From positions 930,001 through 994,000 of the forward strand of contig CAVTGY010000007.1 of NCBI GenBank assembly GCA_963734395.1: 64,000 nt of DNA, read 5' to 3'. The notes beneath the pieces were generated by a model. That model was given only the letters and a program-made list of their open reading frames with translations, made no database searches and was not told the DNA's origin. This stretch comes from Bog-756 sp963734395 (GTDB lineage Bacteria > Actinomycetota > Acidimicrobiia > Acidimicrobiales > RAAP-2). Below are positions 44,062-54,215 of the stretch, one piece after another. Position 1 is the stretch's first letter; each line of letters begins with the position of its first letter. The translations under genes and the position numbers were made by a program.

Positions 44062-45486
44062 TCATGACGATGTCTGCGAAGACCCACCAACCGGTGACGA
44101 GAGATCCGATGTCGACTCCGTTGACAAAGCGGATGATGCCGCATCAGCCGATCGGGTCTTGAGCACTTGCAGGAAGAGCTCGTACAGGACGAGCAGGCCG
44201 CCCACGATAAGGAAACTGAGCCACGACACGCTGACGATGAGGAGCACGATGCCTGCCAGGACGGCTCCTCCCAGCTGCAGGCCGTCAGCATGGGCACCCA
44301 TCCATGCGACCGTTCGGGCCCGATGCTCACCGCTCACTGCCGACAACGGCTCGGTGCCACAGCCGCGCAACGAATGAACGAAGAGCAACCGCCCAGCGAT
44401 AGGGCCCACTCACCAGGGCCACCACCAGAACGGCCAAGGCCACGCCCAAGATCCACACGGTCAGCACGAAGAACCCGTTGAGTAGGTCGCCCAGCACGAT
44501 CTGGGCCACTTGTGGATTGTGAGCGCTGTTTGCCAGCGCGCCCTGTTCGTGGATGACAACCCGACGCAAGACGATCATCAGCAGCGCGATGCCGATCAAC
44601 AGCTGGATCAAGGTTCGCCGACGAGCGACAGACAGCCAAAGGCTGAAGGCGATCAGGGCAAGGGTGATCAGCGGGAGCGCCAGAGTCAGCCGATCGAAGG
44701 CCTTTGACCCCTCGTTGAACCGTTGCGAGGTTGTTCGATCGAACCAGGGTGATCTGCCCGAAGTTGCTTGGCAGCTGCACGCCCAGCGCCTTGGACAGCT
44801 TGTTCACCGCCTGCTGTGGAAGCTCGGCGGAGGTGATGTTCGGCAGGGTCACGTTCTTCCCGGTCAGATTGGATGCCAGCCCTGAGACATCACCCAGAGC
44901 ATTGTTGATCACCGGAACGGTATTGAGGACGATGTAACCGCCGGAAGTGGACAGAGCTTGTGAATTCTGTCCGCGCAGGACCGCCACCACCTGTTGGTGA
45001 GTCGACGTCAAGGTATTCGTCCACACAATTTGGAAGCGCTCTGGAGCCGAGCACCTTCGCCAGTTGTTCGGAAACGAAGCTCTGGGTGGCGGCGGTGACC
45101 GGTATGGCCACAAAACCGGCCTTTGGCGGGAGGGCGTTGCGCAGCCGGCTTTGCAGATGGAGTTCCGAGAAAAGCTGATCGGTAGCCCGGGTGGCGACAG
45201 CGGCGTCCACCTCGGGATGTTGGAAAACCGGTCCCACCGTGTTCACGAATGCCGTGGTGTTGAGTACCGTCCGGTGAGCCCACACCACGGTGGTGGAAAG
45301 CATCACCAAAAGACAGGACAGCACGACGAGTAGGGCGACGACCAGCCGGCGGACGCGTCTCTTTTTCGGAGTTTCGATCCGGCTGAGCTTGGCCTGGAGC
45401 TCATCCACCTCGGCTTGCATGCGCGCCAACTCCGCTGCCGTTGGTGCGCCTTCGGTGGGTTGCTCCGAACCTGGGGCGTCGCTCAT
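44062..45486 (-). CDS. Conserved actinobacterial integral membrane protein, frameshifted
   Basis: About 470 residues. The cytoplasmic start has a short coiled coil (AAELARMQAEVDELQAKLSR), then TM1 (RLVVALLVVLSCLLVMLSTT), an extracytoplasmic domain with VVWAHRTVLNTTAFVNTVGP and VATRATDQLFSELHLQSRLR, and three or four TMs (IQLLIGIALLMIVLRRVVI; VLTVWILGVALAVLVVALVS; AVLAGIVLLIVSVSWLSFLI). The N-terminal domain resembles a common actinobacterial membrane family of unknown role. At least three switches are needed, near 45030, 44720 and 44395. Confidence 0.65.
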
Positions 45487-45619
45487 CGAAGGCTGACGCT
45501 ACACCGATGTGGCTGCTTCGTCACGGTGCAACCTCCGCCTCCGAAAGGAATCACGTTGCCCGGTATCAGGACGCCCAACCGACCGGTAGCGCTCGGCCAG
45601 GCAGTGGTGATGGTGCCAG

Positions 45620-46153
45620 CTAGATCTGGAAGGGTACCCGGGCCAGTGTCGTGTATCGATGACCCCCGACAAGGGCCTGCGATGCCACCAGGTCGAACGA
45701 GTCGATGTCGAATGTTGCTGAGAATGGAATACCGGCCAGGGCAGATCGTGTCGACCGACTTGCTTGGCTCCCCGACAGTCGGGCGACAGTCAAGTGACCG
45801 GTGAAGTCGGGTTCGATTCCGCTGTCGGGAACAACCTGAATCGTCAGCGAACGAATGGCTTTGGCCACTTCATCAAGTCCCGTGACGGGAATCTGGAGCA
45901 CCCGCTGGTTGGCGAACCATGCCGTCCCCGGGCCGACTGTGCACTGGACGGGACCCGCCACCACCTCGGCGGCGTCGACAAGCGCATCGGTGAGGGCCGG
46001 CACCAGGTCGGCGCTCACATTGCCGAGGAATCGGAGTGTCATGTGCCACTGTTCGGGTCCGACCAAACGCATGCCCGGTACCGACCCAAGGTCAAGCCGT
46101 AGGAGCTGCTCTCGGGTGGAATCGTCAGGCCACGCCGCCACGAACGTTCGCAC
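45620..46153 (-). CDS. thpR: RNA 2',3'-cyclic phosphodiesterase (ThpR/LigT)
   Basis: A 177-residue 2H-phosphoesterase. The two catalytic histidine motifs are HMTLRFLG (HxT) and HLTVARL (HxT). VRTFVAAWPDDSTREQLLRL is the usual N-terminus and SFDLVASQALVGGHRYTTLA the end. It hydrolyses cyclic-phosphate RNA ends or ligates 2'-5'. GTG at 46153 has GGGAGG eight bases before it, preferred over the longer ATG frame at 46204. It follows the NRDE gene by 47 bp on the same strand. Confidence 0.88.
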   Translation of the reverse strand: MRTFVAAWPDDSTREQLLRLDLGSVPGMRLVGPEQWHMTLRFLGNVSADLVPALTDALVDAAEVVAGPVQCTVGPGTAWFANQRVLQIPVTGLDEVAKAIRSLTIQVVPDSGIEPDFTGHLTVARLSGSQASRSTRSALAGIPFSATFDIDSFDLVASQALVGGHRYTTLARVPFQI

Positions 46154-46200
46154 GCCCGGTCCTCCCTGTCGCCCTGGGTCCGATTTCGAGGCGACGCGGC

Positions 46201-46985
46201 TCATGCGTTCCACAGCGGCCCGACATCGATGAACGAGGTGGCGCACGGCGGTCCGTCGGCCACCAACATCTCCGGCTTCTCCAAAGGGTCTGCCGGGACC
46301 CGCACGAGGACGGCGGAGCGTGTGCCGTAGTCGTCGGTGTGCACACACGAAGCCAGGGTGGCCGGCCGTCGAACCACCTCCTCGGTCGCCTGATCGTCCA
46401 CCTTCTCGATCGAAGGCACCGTGTGATCGGCGAGCACGGAGGGCATTGCCGTCCATAGTGAAGAGTCCGCTGATGCCACCGCTGACAATTGCGAGAGGAC
46501 CCGTTCCACCTTGGGTGACGGTTCTCCGAGCGCCACGTTCTCGAGAACGTGCATGCCGGGGGGGAGCGGGCGCGAAGAGGGGGGCCGTCGATGGTCAACT
46601 CGACGTAGTGGAGCGACTCCCGGTCTCCGATGAGGAGCCACGCTGGGTTGTACTGCCCTGGCCGGACGGCCCTGGTCAGTGCGGCAAGGCCTGCGTCGGC
46701 ACTGCGCTCGTTGGCAACCATCAGTGGCAGCTCACCCCGGGATCGTTTGGTCAGATCGCGTCCCCCCGGAGAGGGTCGGTTGGTCAAACCCACCACCACG
46801 CCGTGTTCGTTGACCGCCAGCCAGGTTCCGCCGGCCAGGTCGTCGCGACCGCCGAGCACCCTGGGATTGGAATCGCGGAGCACGCTCATCGAGTGCGCCG
46901 GCCGATCGAGCCGTTCGTCGCGGTTGGCGGCCACCATCAGCGGGTGCGCTCCACCCGGCTGCCAGGAGAACACCAGGAGACACAT
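46201..46985 (-). CDS. NRDE/TANGO2-family protein, one frameshift
   Basis: A protein of about 260 residues with an Ntn-like N-terminal Cys. MCLLVFSW, MVAANRDERLDRPA (the NRDE motif) and GGRDDLAGGTWLAVNEHGVV are hallmarks. A frame switch near 46560 leads to PGMHVLENVALGEPSPKVER and SIEKVDDQATEEVVRRPATL, SAVLVRVPADPLEKPEML. TANGO2 homologues are linked to haem or lipid handling in eukaryotes; the bacterial role is not fixed. ATG at 46985 follows TACCCT by seven bases, so it is leaderless. Confidence 0.82.
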
Positions 46986-46992
46986 CGGGGTC

Positions 46993-46998
46993 AGGGTA
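46993..46998 (-). promoter_or_regulatory. TACCCT -10 box of the NRDE gene
   Basis: TACCCT, seven bases, ATG at 46985 on the minus strand. Confidence 0.5.
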
Positions 46999-47079
46999 CC
47001 GGTCGACCCATGCGGTCGATCACCCCGCCCTGGGTGGAGCCCACAGGCCGGCCGAAGGACCGACCTCGGGGGTTTCTAT

Positions 47080-47112
47080 TTCGAAATTCGGCCAATTTAT
47101 CGAGCTATAGCC
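47080..47112 (-). repeat. AT-rich dispersed repeat, copy B
   Basis: The reverse complement contains GGCTATAG then CTCGATAAATTGGCCGAATT, matching copy A at 20447. It sits in a 275-bp spacer (46986-47260) that has no gene but also contains CGATTTT-C-AAAATCG (47156-47170) and CGATAT/ATATCG arms. Confidence 0.5.
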
Positions 47113-47260
47113 GATATTCTAACGATTGGATATCGCCTATAGGTCATAAAAAGCGCGATTTTCAAAATCGGATGTACCGCCCCGCTGCACCCAGCAGTTC
47201 AAGATTTGGGTGTACCCGCCCCCGTTGCCGGGCTCCAAACACGGAGTGACGGACTGACGG

Positions 47261-48116
47261 TCAGGGCCGGCCGAACTCGAGCAGCCGGTCGGCGAGTAGG
47301 GGCCACCGTTCGAACAGATGACCGGTGCCGTTCCGTGCCGCTTGGCTCCGCTCGATCCATTCCCGATCGGCCCACGGTGGCTCGACCAATCGTGAACCGG
47401 GAATGAGGGCGTGGAGCGCTTCGGAGGTGGCACGGGTGTGGTACGGGTCGCTCTTCCCGCTCCGGAAGATGAGGGTGGGTGCATTCAAGGCGGCACAGGC
47501 CTGGTCGGGCAGACCGGGGACGGTTGCTCCGACCTCGGGGCAGTACACGGTCATCCACCGCTCGAGTACCTCGATGAACTCCTTCGGATCGAGTCCCAGT
47601 ATGCGCTCCCGGTTGCCCGGATTGCGCTCGAGAACTTCGGCCCACTCGGGTAGTTCGACGACCGCTTCCATCCCGCCTTCCCACGCGGCCCGAATCGACT
47701 CACCGCAGTAGACGATCCCGAGGGTCATCAGGCCGAAGATGCCTCCAGAGATCCACCACATGGCGAGCTTCGAGGTGACCTCGGGGTGTCTTGTCTGCGG
47801 TCAGAAGGGAGACCCTGGCCCCTCCCGAGCCGCCGACGATGACCGCGGGGGCGAATTCGAGTTCCTTGAGCAGCCCGGCCAGCCGGTCTGCTTGCATCTC
47901 GGACTCGGATTCGCCCGCGAAACAAACGTCGGAAGCACCTGTGTTCGGTCGATCCCAGATGAGGACCTGTTGCCCGTGGTCAGCGATTGCCTCGGCGAGC
48001 TCCCTGACCCCTGGTGTGTCCTTGCTGAACCGGCCACCGGGAGTCACCACCCACGGGGCGCCTTCGCCGATGACTTCGTAGACGATCGCGGTTCCGTCGA
48101 TGACGATCGAGGCCAT
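47261..48116 (-). CDS. Alpha/beta hydrolase, one frameshift
   Basis: About 285 residues. IVIDGTAIVYEVIGEGAPWV opens the fold, WDRPNTGASDVCFAGESESE is the cap-side loop, VIVGGSGGARVSLL holds the nucleophilic Ser (GGSGGA), and a C-terminal block PTLIFRSGKSDPYHTRATSE includes the acid Asp with His in NGTGHLFERW. The frame changes near 47780. CAGGAGGAAGTGT precedes the ATG at 48116. The substrate is unknown; epoxide or ester hydrolysis is typical. Confidence 0.82.
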
Positions 48117-48252
48117 ACACTTCCTCCTGCAAATCCAGGTCGAAACGGCGATCGACTCCGGAGGCCCGGCGTCGGCCTGTCTTAGCACAGTCACTGTTTG
48201 AACGGATCGGGCGGCTCGTCCATCCGGTGGAGGCGGCCGGCCCTGTGCTGAT

Positions 48253-49918
48253 TCAGGAGCGGAGCACAATTCCGGGTCTTTGCCCCAGCGCCTCTGGCAT
48301 CGACTGACCGTCCACCCGAATGGGCACGCCGTTGACAAGGGTGTGGGTCATCCCGACCGGTGCGTCCGCGGTGAGCCGCTCGCCCTCGGCGGGGAAGTCG
48401 ACCACTCGCCGAAGCGGACCGGGTGCCACGGTTTCCGGGTCGAATACCACCAGGTCGGCTGCCTTCCCGACCTCTACCGAACCCCGGTCGTCGAGACCGT
48501 ATACACCGGCTGGCTCGGCGGTGAGTTTGTGAACAGCCAGCTCGAGACTCATCACCTGGCGGTCCCGAACCCAGGTTCCGAGTAGGTCGGTGGCAAAGCA
48601 GGCATCGCACAGCTGGCTGACGTGGGCACCGGAGTCGGCCAGGCCCAGGAGCACGTCGTCTCTCGGCAACAGGTCGGCAATTGCCTCGAGGTTGTCGTTG
48701 GCCAGCACCGACGAGAACCGTGAGGTCAGGTCATCGGCGAGCGATAGATCGAGCAGCACATCGAGCGGGGTCACATCCTGCTCCCGGGCGAGATCGACGA
48801 CCGAGCGGCCCACCAGGTCGGGCCGATGGGCTGATTCGGCCACCGAAAGCGAGGAGCTATTGAACAGGCTGAATCGACCCGAGGTCAGCTGATTCTGAGT
48901 GGCGGCTCTCCAGTCGGGGTCACGATAGGCCGCCTTTCGCTCCTCGACCGGGTCGTCCATCAGGGCTGCGAAGTTGGGGAAGGTGTTCAGCGAGAAGGGT
49001 TCGGCCATGTTCATCTGAAAGGTCAGCGGCCGGCACGAGACCTGGGGCCACACGTCCACCCCGGTAGCTCTGGCTGCAGCATGGTCGGCCATGACCTGCT
49101 CGTGGTAATCGGAACCGGCGAAGGTAAGCAATGCCGTCCACGTAAAGGGCCGCCCGATGGTTCTTTGCAGCTCGAACATGCGGGCGTTGGACAGAACCCC
49201 GCCGGGCAGAAGAGCGACGACGCCGCGGTCGTGGTTGCGCATCGGTTCGACAAGGGCGGCGAGCTCGTCGAAGTCGGCGACCCGGGATGGCACCGGTCGA
49301 CCGTGGTCGCCGTTGTGGGTGGGGGACCAGCTGGATGCAAAACCGATGGCCCCGGCATCCATCGCTTCATCGACGATGCGGGCCATGGCTTCGAGCTCTG
49401 GCGTCGGTGGCCGCCCGCTCGTAGGCGTCGGGGCCCATGGCAAAGAGCCGGATGGCGGTGTGGCCGATGTAGCAGCCAAAGTTGAGGGCAACGCCGCGCC
49501 GTTGGACCGAGTCGAGATACTGGGGGAACGTCTCGAACTCGTCCCAGGGGACCCCGGATATCAGCGTGTCGAAGTTCATGTCCTCGACGTGTTGGAGGGT
49601 CCGCACCAGCATCTCCCTCCCCTCGGGTCTGGTCGGGGCGATGGAGAACCCGCAGTTTCCGGCCACCACCGTGGTCACCCCGTGAGACGACGAGGGGCTG
49701 AGGTCTGGATCCCAGAACACCTGGGCGTCATAGTGGGTGTGGATATCGATGAAGCCGGGAGCGACCACCTGACCGGAGGCATCGAGCTCGGTGGCTGCCC
49801 GACAGTGCTTCGTCGATGGCCACGATCCTTCCATTGCGAACGGCGACGTCCGCGGACGGCCCGGGGCACCGCTCGCATCCACCAGGGTCCCGCCACGTAT
49901 GACGATGTCACCGTCCAT
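48253..49918 (-). CDS. N-acyl-D-amino-acid deacylase-like amidohydrolase, frameshifted
   Basis: Metal-dependent amidohydrolase of about 555 residues. VVAPGFIDIHTHYDAQVFWD carries the HxH zinc ligands, GVTTVVAGNCGFSIAPTRPE is the D-aminoacylase signature, FASSWSPTHNGDHGRPVPSR and LADSGAHVSQLCDACFATDL follow, with GLDDRGSVEVGKAADLVVFD near the end. The metal-bridging Cys is in AGNCGF. Switches lie near 49830 and 49390. ATG at 49918 is preceded by GAGGAAGTGGG. It is the upstream gene to the alpha/beta hydrolase, 136 bp away. Confidence 0.85.
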
Positions 49919-50058
49919 CTGTGTACCCACTTCCTCGACTCTCTGATCGTCGGCGAGCGAGCCTTCTCCCGAATGAGCCCATCCAGACAATAATCAATCG
50001 GCGAAGATCGGACCGGCACCGACGGGCCTCGACGGGCAAGGCCCGAGCGGAAACTACA

Positions 50059-50064
50059 TACGCT
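50059..50064 (+). promoter_or_regulatory. TACGCT -10 box, leaderless VOC gene
   Basis: TACGCT, six bases, ATG at 50071 in the VOC frame. Confidence 0.5.
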
Positions 50065-50070
50065 CATGGG

Positions 50071-50555
50071 ATGTTGACAGGGCTTGCCCATGCGGCCGTC
50101 TGCGTCGGTGACGTCGACGAGGCCACCGAGTGGTACTCACAGGTTCTCGGACTGGACGTGCTCTCGCCCCCCTTCGAACTTGCCGGTGAGGCGATCGAGC
50201 GGGATATGGGAGAGTTGGTTCCCAGCCCGGTCGTCGTACAGGCAGCCATTCTCGGACTCGGCACCGACGACCAGGTGCTCGAGCTCATCGAGTATCCGGG
50301 GAAGGCGTTGAAGCAGTCGAGCAGACGCCTCCGGTGATCGTCAGACCGGGCCTCACCCATGTGGGATTGCTCTGCGACGACATCGAGAGGACGAGACGGG
50401 ACCTCGAGGAGCGGGGGGTGGTGTTCCTCACCGCGGGGATCGCCGATGTGGCCGGATTGCGCACCACCTGGTTCCGGGACCCGTGGGGAACCGTGTTCAT
50501 CCTGCTCCAGAAGGATCATCAAGACCGTCCCTACTGGCGGCAATTCGACGGGTGA
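50071..50555 (+). CDS. VOC/glyoxalase family protein, one frameshift
   Basis: A protein of about 161 residues. Module 1: LTGLAHAAVCVGDVDEATEW then YSQVLGLDVLSPPFELAGEA. Module 2: VIVRPGLTHVGLLCDDIERT and GLRTTWFRDPWGTVFILLQK. The frame switches near 50310-50330; the second frame opens at a GTG that overlaps the first stop, so two separately translated half-domains are possible but less likely. Metal ligands fit the His in LAHAAV, the Glu in LELIEY, and the His in LTHVGL. The reaction is unassigned. Confidence 0.78.
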
Positions 50556-50649
50556 CCGGAATCGATTCGCCGGCCGGGCAGGTGGCTGTTCTTGACCTCC
50601 CGTCTGGTGCCAAGAGCGTTACGATGGCTGAGCGACGAAAGGAGGACCG

Positions 50650-51000
50650 ATGAGCGAGCATCGACAGCTCAAGGCACAGACTCGCGCTCTCCTGACCGGC
50701 CTCGGAACATGCCCGGACGAGGTGGCCGAATCGCTGCGATCTGCCGGTGTTCACGGAGTCCCCAGAAACAATCGCAGCTGCGCGGTTGCTCTGTACTTGA
50801 GTGTATTGATGGGTTCCGACCCACGCGTACGTTCGATCAAGGTTGGGCACTGCTCCCTGCTCATCGACACTGTCTCGTCACCCGAGACTCCGACCCTCGG
50901 GCCGCCTGCAGGTCCAGTTACCCAAGCCCGTCCGTCAATTCGTCGCCGCCTTTGACGCCCAGAACTACCCGGCAATCATGAGGGGGCAGTCTCAACCTTC
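50650..51000 (+). CDS. Small conserved hypothetical protein, frameshifted 3' end
   Basis: MSEHRQLKAQTRALLTGLGT and CPDEVAESLRSAGVHGVPRN, NRSCAVALYLSVLMGSDPRV are read in the first frame; near 50905 the frame changes to VQLPKPVRQFVAAFDAQNYP, after which the end is not clear. AAAGGAGGACCG is a strong ribosome site before the ATG. No known domain name. The actual 3' end lies between 50955 and about 51000. Confidence 0.5.
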
Positions 51001-51050
51001 ACCGTCGGCGCTGACCGAGGCAAGGGTGAGCCGGCAAGCGATGTCGGGCC

Positions 51051-51073
51051 ATGCCGGAACGTGTTGCCGGCAT
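51051..51073. terminator. ATGCCGG/CCGGCAT hairpin
   Basis: Perfect 7-bp stem, 9-base loop, without T tract, after the small hypothetical gene. Confidence 0.4.
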
Positions 51074-51167
51074 CACTGGCCCGGCCTGTATCAGCTAGGA
51101 CTGTCGCAGGAATCAGGCCGCTCCGATCTGCCGGAGTGGTCCGGTCGAAATGAGCGGAGGACAAGTC

Positions 51168-51577
51168 ATGGGACTGATGGACAAGGTGAAGGCTCAAGCC
51201 ACGGTGCTGGCAGACAAGGCGCAGACCGGACTGCAGCAGGGCCAGACCAAGATTCAGGAGATGCAATCGACAAAGCAGGTCGACCATCTGCTGCGCGAAC
51301 TCGGTGCCTACGTATTCCTGAGCGAGCGTGGCCGGAACCAACCGGACAGCGAGACCAAGGTGGCCGGACTCATGAGCGAGCTGGATGCGCTCGAGTCCGC
51401 CGGAAACCAGGTCGTGGTCACCCCCGAATCGGTGGCGGCTCCCCTGCGCCTGCGTCCGGCGCGGCTCCGTCTGCTCCTCCGCCCCCGCCCGGTGCGGCTC
51501 CCCCCAGTGACGGGAATCCCGGCGCACCTCAACCGGGGACGTCGATCCCGAAGTCTGGCGACAACCTGCCCGGCTAG
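51168..51577 (+). CDS. Hypothetical coiled-coil protein, interrupted at its stop codon by an IS
   Basis: A protein of about 136 residues. The N-terminal half is helical and charged (MGLMDKVKAQATVLADKAQT, RELGAYVFLSERGRNQPDSE, KVAGLMSELDALESAGNQVV); after a switch near 51430 the other frame gives a Pro/Ala/Gly-rich tail (PPPPPGAAPPSDGNPGAPQP) ending KSGDNLPG. GGAGG precedes the ATG. The stop TAG is part of the CTAG target site of the downstream IS, so the insertion left the protein intact. Confidence 0.6.
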
Positions 51578-53324
51578 GAGACTGTTGAACAAAACGGGTC
51601 TCAGGCGCATGTTGGCGTTGCAGGCTCAGGACATGTCCGACCGAAGCGCCGACATGAAGAGGGTTGAAGTCGGCCACCCAGGTGGGCAATGCCCAAAGAG
51701 CGGTCCCTTTTTGACGGCCTGAGCTTGCGCGCACCAGATCATGCGGCTCTGACCTGCCATGTTCCGTCGTGGCTGAGACCGAGGTTCACAAGCCGTCTCA
51801 GGTTGATGGCGGCGATTCGCAACGACAGTCCGAGGTGGTTCTTCTCGACACCGCGAAATCGGACTCGCCGGTGGTTGTCCGCTACAAGCCAGGCGATGGA
51901 TCGTTCGACCATCGGTCTCCATCGGCGATAGTCCTCGGCGAAGTCACCTTCTCGCCAGGCCCGCCGGGACTCGACAAGTTCCGCGTCGTGCGGAGTGATG
52001 GTGAGGTGTCGTCCGTCTCGGGCGGTGGTGCAGCGAATTCGCAATGGGCAGGTTCGACACCGAGAGCGGAAGTTCGCTCCACCACTTGCGGTCAGCAGGA
52101 CCGTGTGCCCGGCTGGACAGGTCACCGTGCGGGCCGCGTGGTCGACGAGGAAGTCGTCACGATGGAAGCCGCCGGGCACGGCCGAGTGGGTCGGAAAGGG
52201 CTTGATCGCCAGGTCGTGTTTGGCCTCGTGTAGTGAATGAAGGGTGTCTCCTGATCCATAGGCCCCATCACCCAGCACCTGCAGCCCAGGATCCTCTCGT
52301 TCCAGCAGTGCCACACCGGTCGGTCCGTCGGGAGCATTGGCCGGGGTGAGCGCGGTGGCGGTCACAAGGCCCGTCTCGGGCTCGATGGCGATGTGGGCCT
52401 TGTAGCCGTCCCGATACTCCGAACGGGACTTGTGCATGTGACGGGCCTCGGGGTCGACCACAGAAATGACCCGGTCAGGGGCTACTTTTCGGACGATCTG
52501 CCACGTGCCGTCGTCTTGTTGCTCGACGTCTTGGCCTGCCACCAGGGCCAGCAATCCGAGGGCCGAGGTGGCCTCCGCTTCCTCGGCCACATCCTCGAAC
52601 TCGGTCAACAGCTGGAAGGCGTCCCTGACCAGTGCATCGACCAAAGCCGCCTTGGCCACCGGGTCGTCCCAGGCGATCAGGGGTTTGCCAGCCGACTCGT
52701 AGTCATGGGCGGAAAGCATCACGTCTTTCGCTCCAGGGACGAGCCGGCGCACCCGGCGGATGGCGGCGATCAGCTGGGTAACGGTGTCCTGGGTGGCGAC
52801 AGCATCATCGAGCAGGGTCGAATCGAGAGCCCTTCTTGTCCTTCCCTTCAGCACCCCGGTGGCGTCGATCACCGAGCGCACAGCGTCGAAGATCCGCTCG
52901 GGGTGTTCGGAGTTGCGCAGCCGGGTGCGCCAATAGGTGAGCACCGAGAAGTCGAACCCCTCGTCGTCGAGCGCCAATCCGCAGGCCACCTTCCAGCTGA
53001 TCCGATCCCGAAGGGCCCGAGCAGCGTCTCGGTCGGAGAGTCCCTCGAGGGCCTGGAGGACCATCACCGAGGCCACCACGTCGGCCGGGATCGACGGTCG
53101 ACCACGACCGGAGGGGAACAGGTCCTCGAACATCTCATCGGGGAACAGTTCGTGGCGGTGATCGGCCAGGAACCCCTCGACGCTTCCTTCGGGTACGAGC
53201 TGGCGACAGAGGGCTGCGGCGTCGAGCAGCTCAGGGTTGGATTCGCTGTGTCCTTGCACCCACCAATTCTCGACCATCCACGCTCAAATCGCGAGCACCG
53301 TTGGGAGAATTGTTCAACAGTCTC
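51578..53324 (-). mobile_element. IS1182-type insertion sequence, 1747 bp, intact
   Basis: Terminal inverted repeats GAGACTGTTGAACAA at 51578-51592 and the exact complement at 53310-53324. CTAG directly flanks both ends (51574-51577 and 53325-53328), consistent with a 4-bp palindromic target duplication. One complete transposase is inside. There is no passenger gene. The 161 bp between the left end and the transposase stop hold no further gene. Confidence 0.92.
51739..53277 (-). CDS. IS1182-family DDE transposase
   Basis: A full-length 512-residue transposase. The N-terminal region (LFPSGRGRPSIPADVVASVM, DRISWKVACGLALDDEGFDF) is the InsH/DUF772-type domain. Catalytic acidic residues fall at RALDSTLLDD (Asp), LGDGAYGSGD (Asp) and toward the RRWRPMVERSIAWL block (Glu). 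A Cys-rich insert CPAGHTVLLTASGG...RCRTCPLRIRC is typical of the family. It has no frame break, unlike neighbours. It lies antisense to the interrupted gene. Confidence 0.92.
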   Translation of the reverse strand: MVENWWVQGHSESNPELLDAAALCRQLVPEGSVEGFLADHRHELFPDEMFEDLFPSGRGRPSIPADVVASVMVLQALEGLSDRDAARALRDRISWKVACGLALDDEGFDFSVLTYWRTRLRNSEHPERIFDAVRSVIDATGVLKGRTRRALDSTLLDDAVATQDTVTQLIAAIRRVRRLVPGAKDVMLSAHDYESAGKPLIAWDDPVAKAALVDALVRDAFQLLTEFEDVAEEAEATSALGLLALVAGQDVEQQDDGTWQIVRKVAPDRVISVVDPEARHMHKSRSEYRDGYKAHIAIEPETGLVTATALTPANAPDGPTGVALLEREDPGLQVLGDGAYGSGDTLHSLHEAKHDLAIKPFPTHSAVPGGFHRDDFLVDHAARTVTCPAGHTVLLTASGGANFRSRCRTCPLRIRCTTARDGRHLTITPHDAELVESRRAWREGDFAEDYRRWRPMVERSIAWLVADNHRRVRFRGVEKNHLGLSLRIAAINLRRLVNLGLSHDGTWQVRAA

Positions 53325-53358
53325 CTAGGGGAGTGGGCCGGCGGTCGGCTCCTTCGCC

Positions 53359-54123
53359 CTACGAAGTTCCGCTCTGCGCCGGGGTGATCGTGGCGCCAGG
53401 CGGGGTCTCGAACAGCGAGGCGGCCGGCGATGACGAATAGTTGGTGATCTCGAAGCTGGTGGAGTCCGAGGCAACCTTTGACATAGCCGAGGATGTTCTG
53501 GGGAGTGGTGCAGATCGTGCTGGTGCCGGTTACCCCGGGAGCGACGAAGTCGACGCACTGCATGTTGAAGCCGTTGACGGTCATGGTCGACGATGTGACA
53601 TGGTCACCGGCAATTCCCGCTGCCAGCGAGAAGTCCTTCAAGAACGTGATCCAGTGGGAAGGCGTGTAGAAGTCGATGATCTGGTTCTGGGTTGCGGCAC
53701 TCCCAGAATCGAGCATCTGACATGACCAGGTCGTGTGGATCCCGACGGTGGAGTGCACGAATACTCGCCGGATTGATTGACGACGAGATCAGTGGCGGCG
53801 TCCACCGCCCGATGCGCCGGTGATGGCGTGATGGTGAAGGAGACCTTGTTGGGTGGCTGCACCGCATACACGACCGTCGCCGGCGAACTGCCGGTGGTCA
53901 TATAGGTGGCTTCGAAGGTCGACGACTCACCACTTTGCACCTTGCTGGTGAACGCATCGATGGTCGACTTGTTGCCCTCTACGGTGTGGACGGCGTTCTT
54001 GGCTGCGTTCACGACTCCACAGCTGGTGAGTCCAAAGGTACTCGCGGCAAGCGCAGCAACGATCAAGACCGCTGCTCGCCGATGGACGTTGATGGTGCCG
54101 GATCGGTTGGTGTCGTGCGTCAT
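53359..54123 (-). CDS. Lipoprotein of unknown function, frameshifted
   Basis: Exported lipoprotein of about 254 residues. The signal peptide is RRAAVLIVAALAASTFGLTS with Cys at the lipobox (LTSC). The rest is beta-rich: STFEATYMTTGSSPATVVYA, QPPNKVSFTITPSPA, WSCQMLDSGSAATQNQIIDF, FSLAAGIAGDHVTSSTMTVN and PGVTGTSTICTTPQNILGYV. Switches lie near 53770 and 53500; the joined C-terminus ends ETPPGATITPAQSGTS with a TAG at 53359. It resembles the LppX/LprG-like build in general shape only. Confidence 0.65.
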
Positions 54124-54215
54124 GGCCGCCTCCAGGTTGGTAGAGCTTGGGAGGCTACGACGTCGTGCCGCATCCGGCGCGGCATTGGTGAGCCGATCGC
54201 CATCACCAGGGGGGT

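Noticed and set aside
47171..47260. tRNA-like word (GTTCAAG) in the spacer after copy B of the AT-rich repeat
   Set aside because: No D-arm, anticodon arm or acceptor pairing can be built around it.
48191..48610. Arg-rich frame antisense to the deacylase end
   Set aside because: It is a shadow of the amidohydrolase frame with no domain or start site.
50071..50555. Two overlapping half-domain VOC genes
   Set aside because: The second frame opens at GTG overlapping the first stop, but the halves complement exactly as a single VOC fold and the window has many shifts; a frameshift is simpler.
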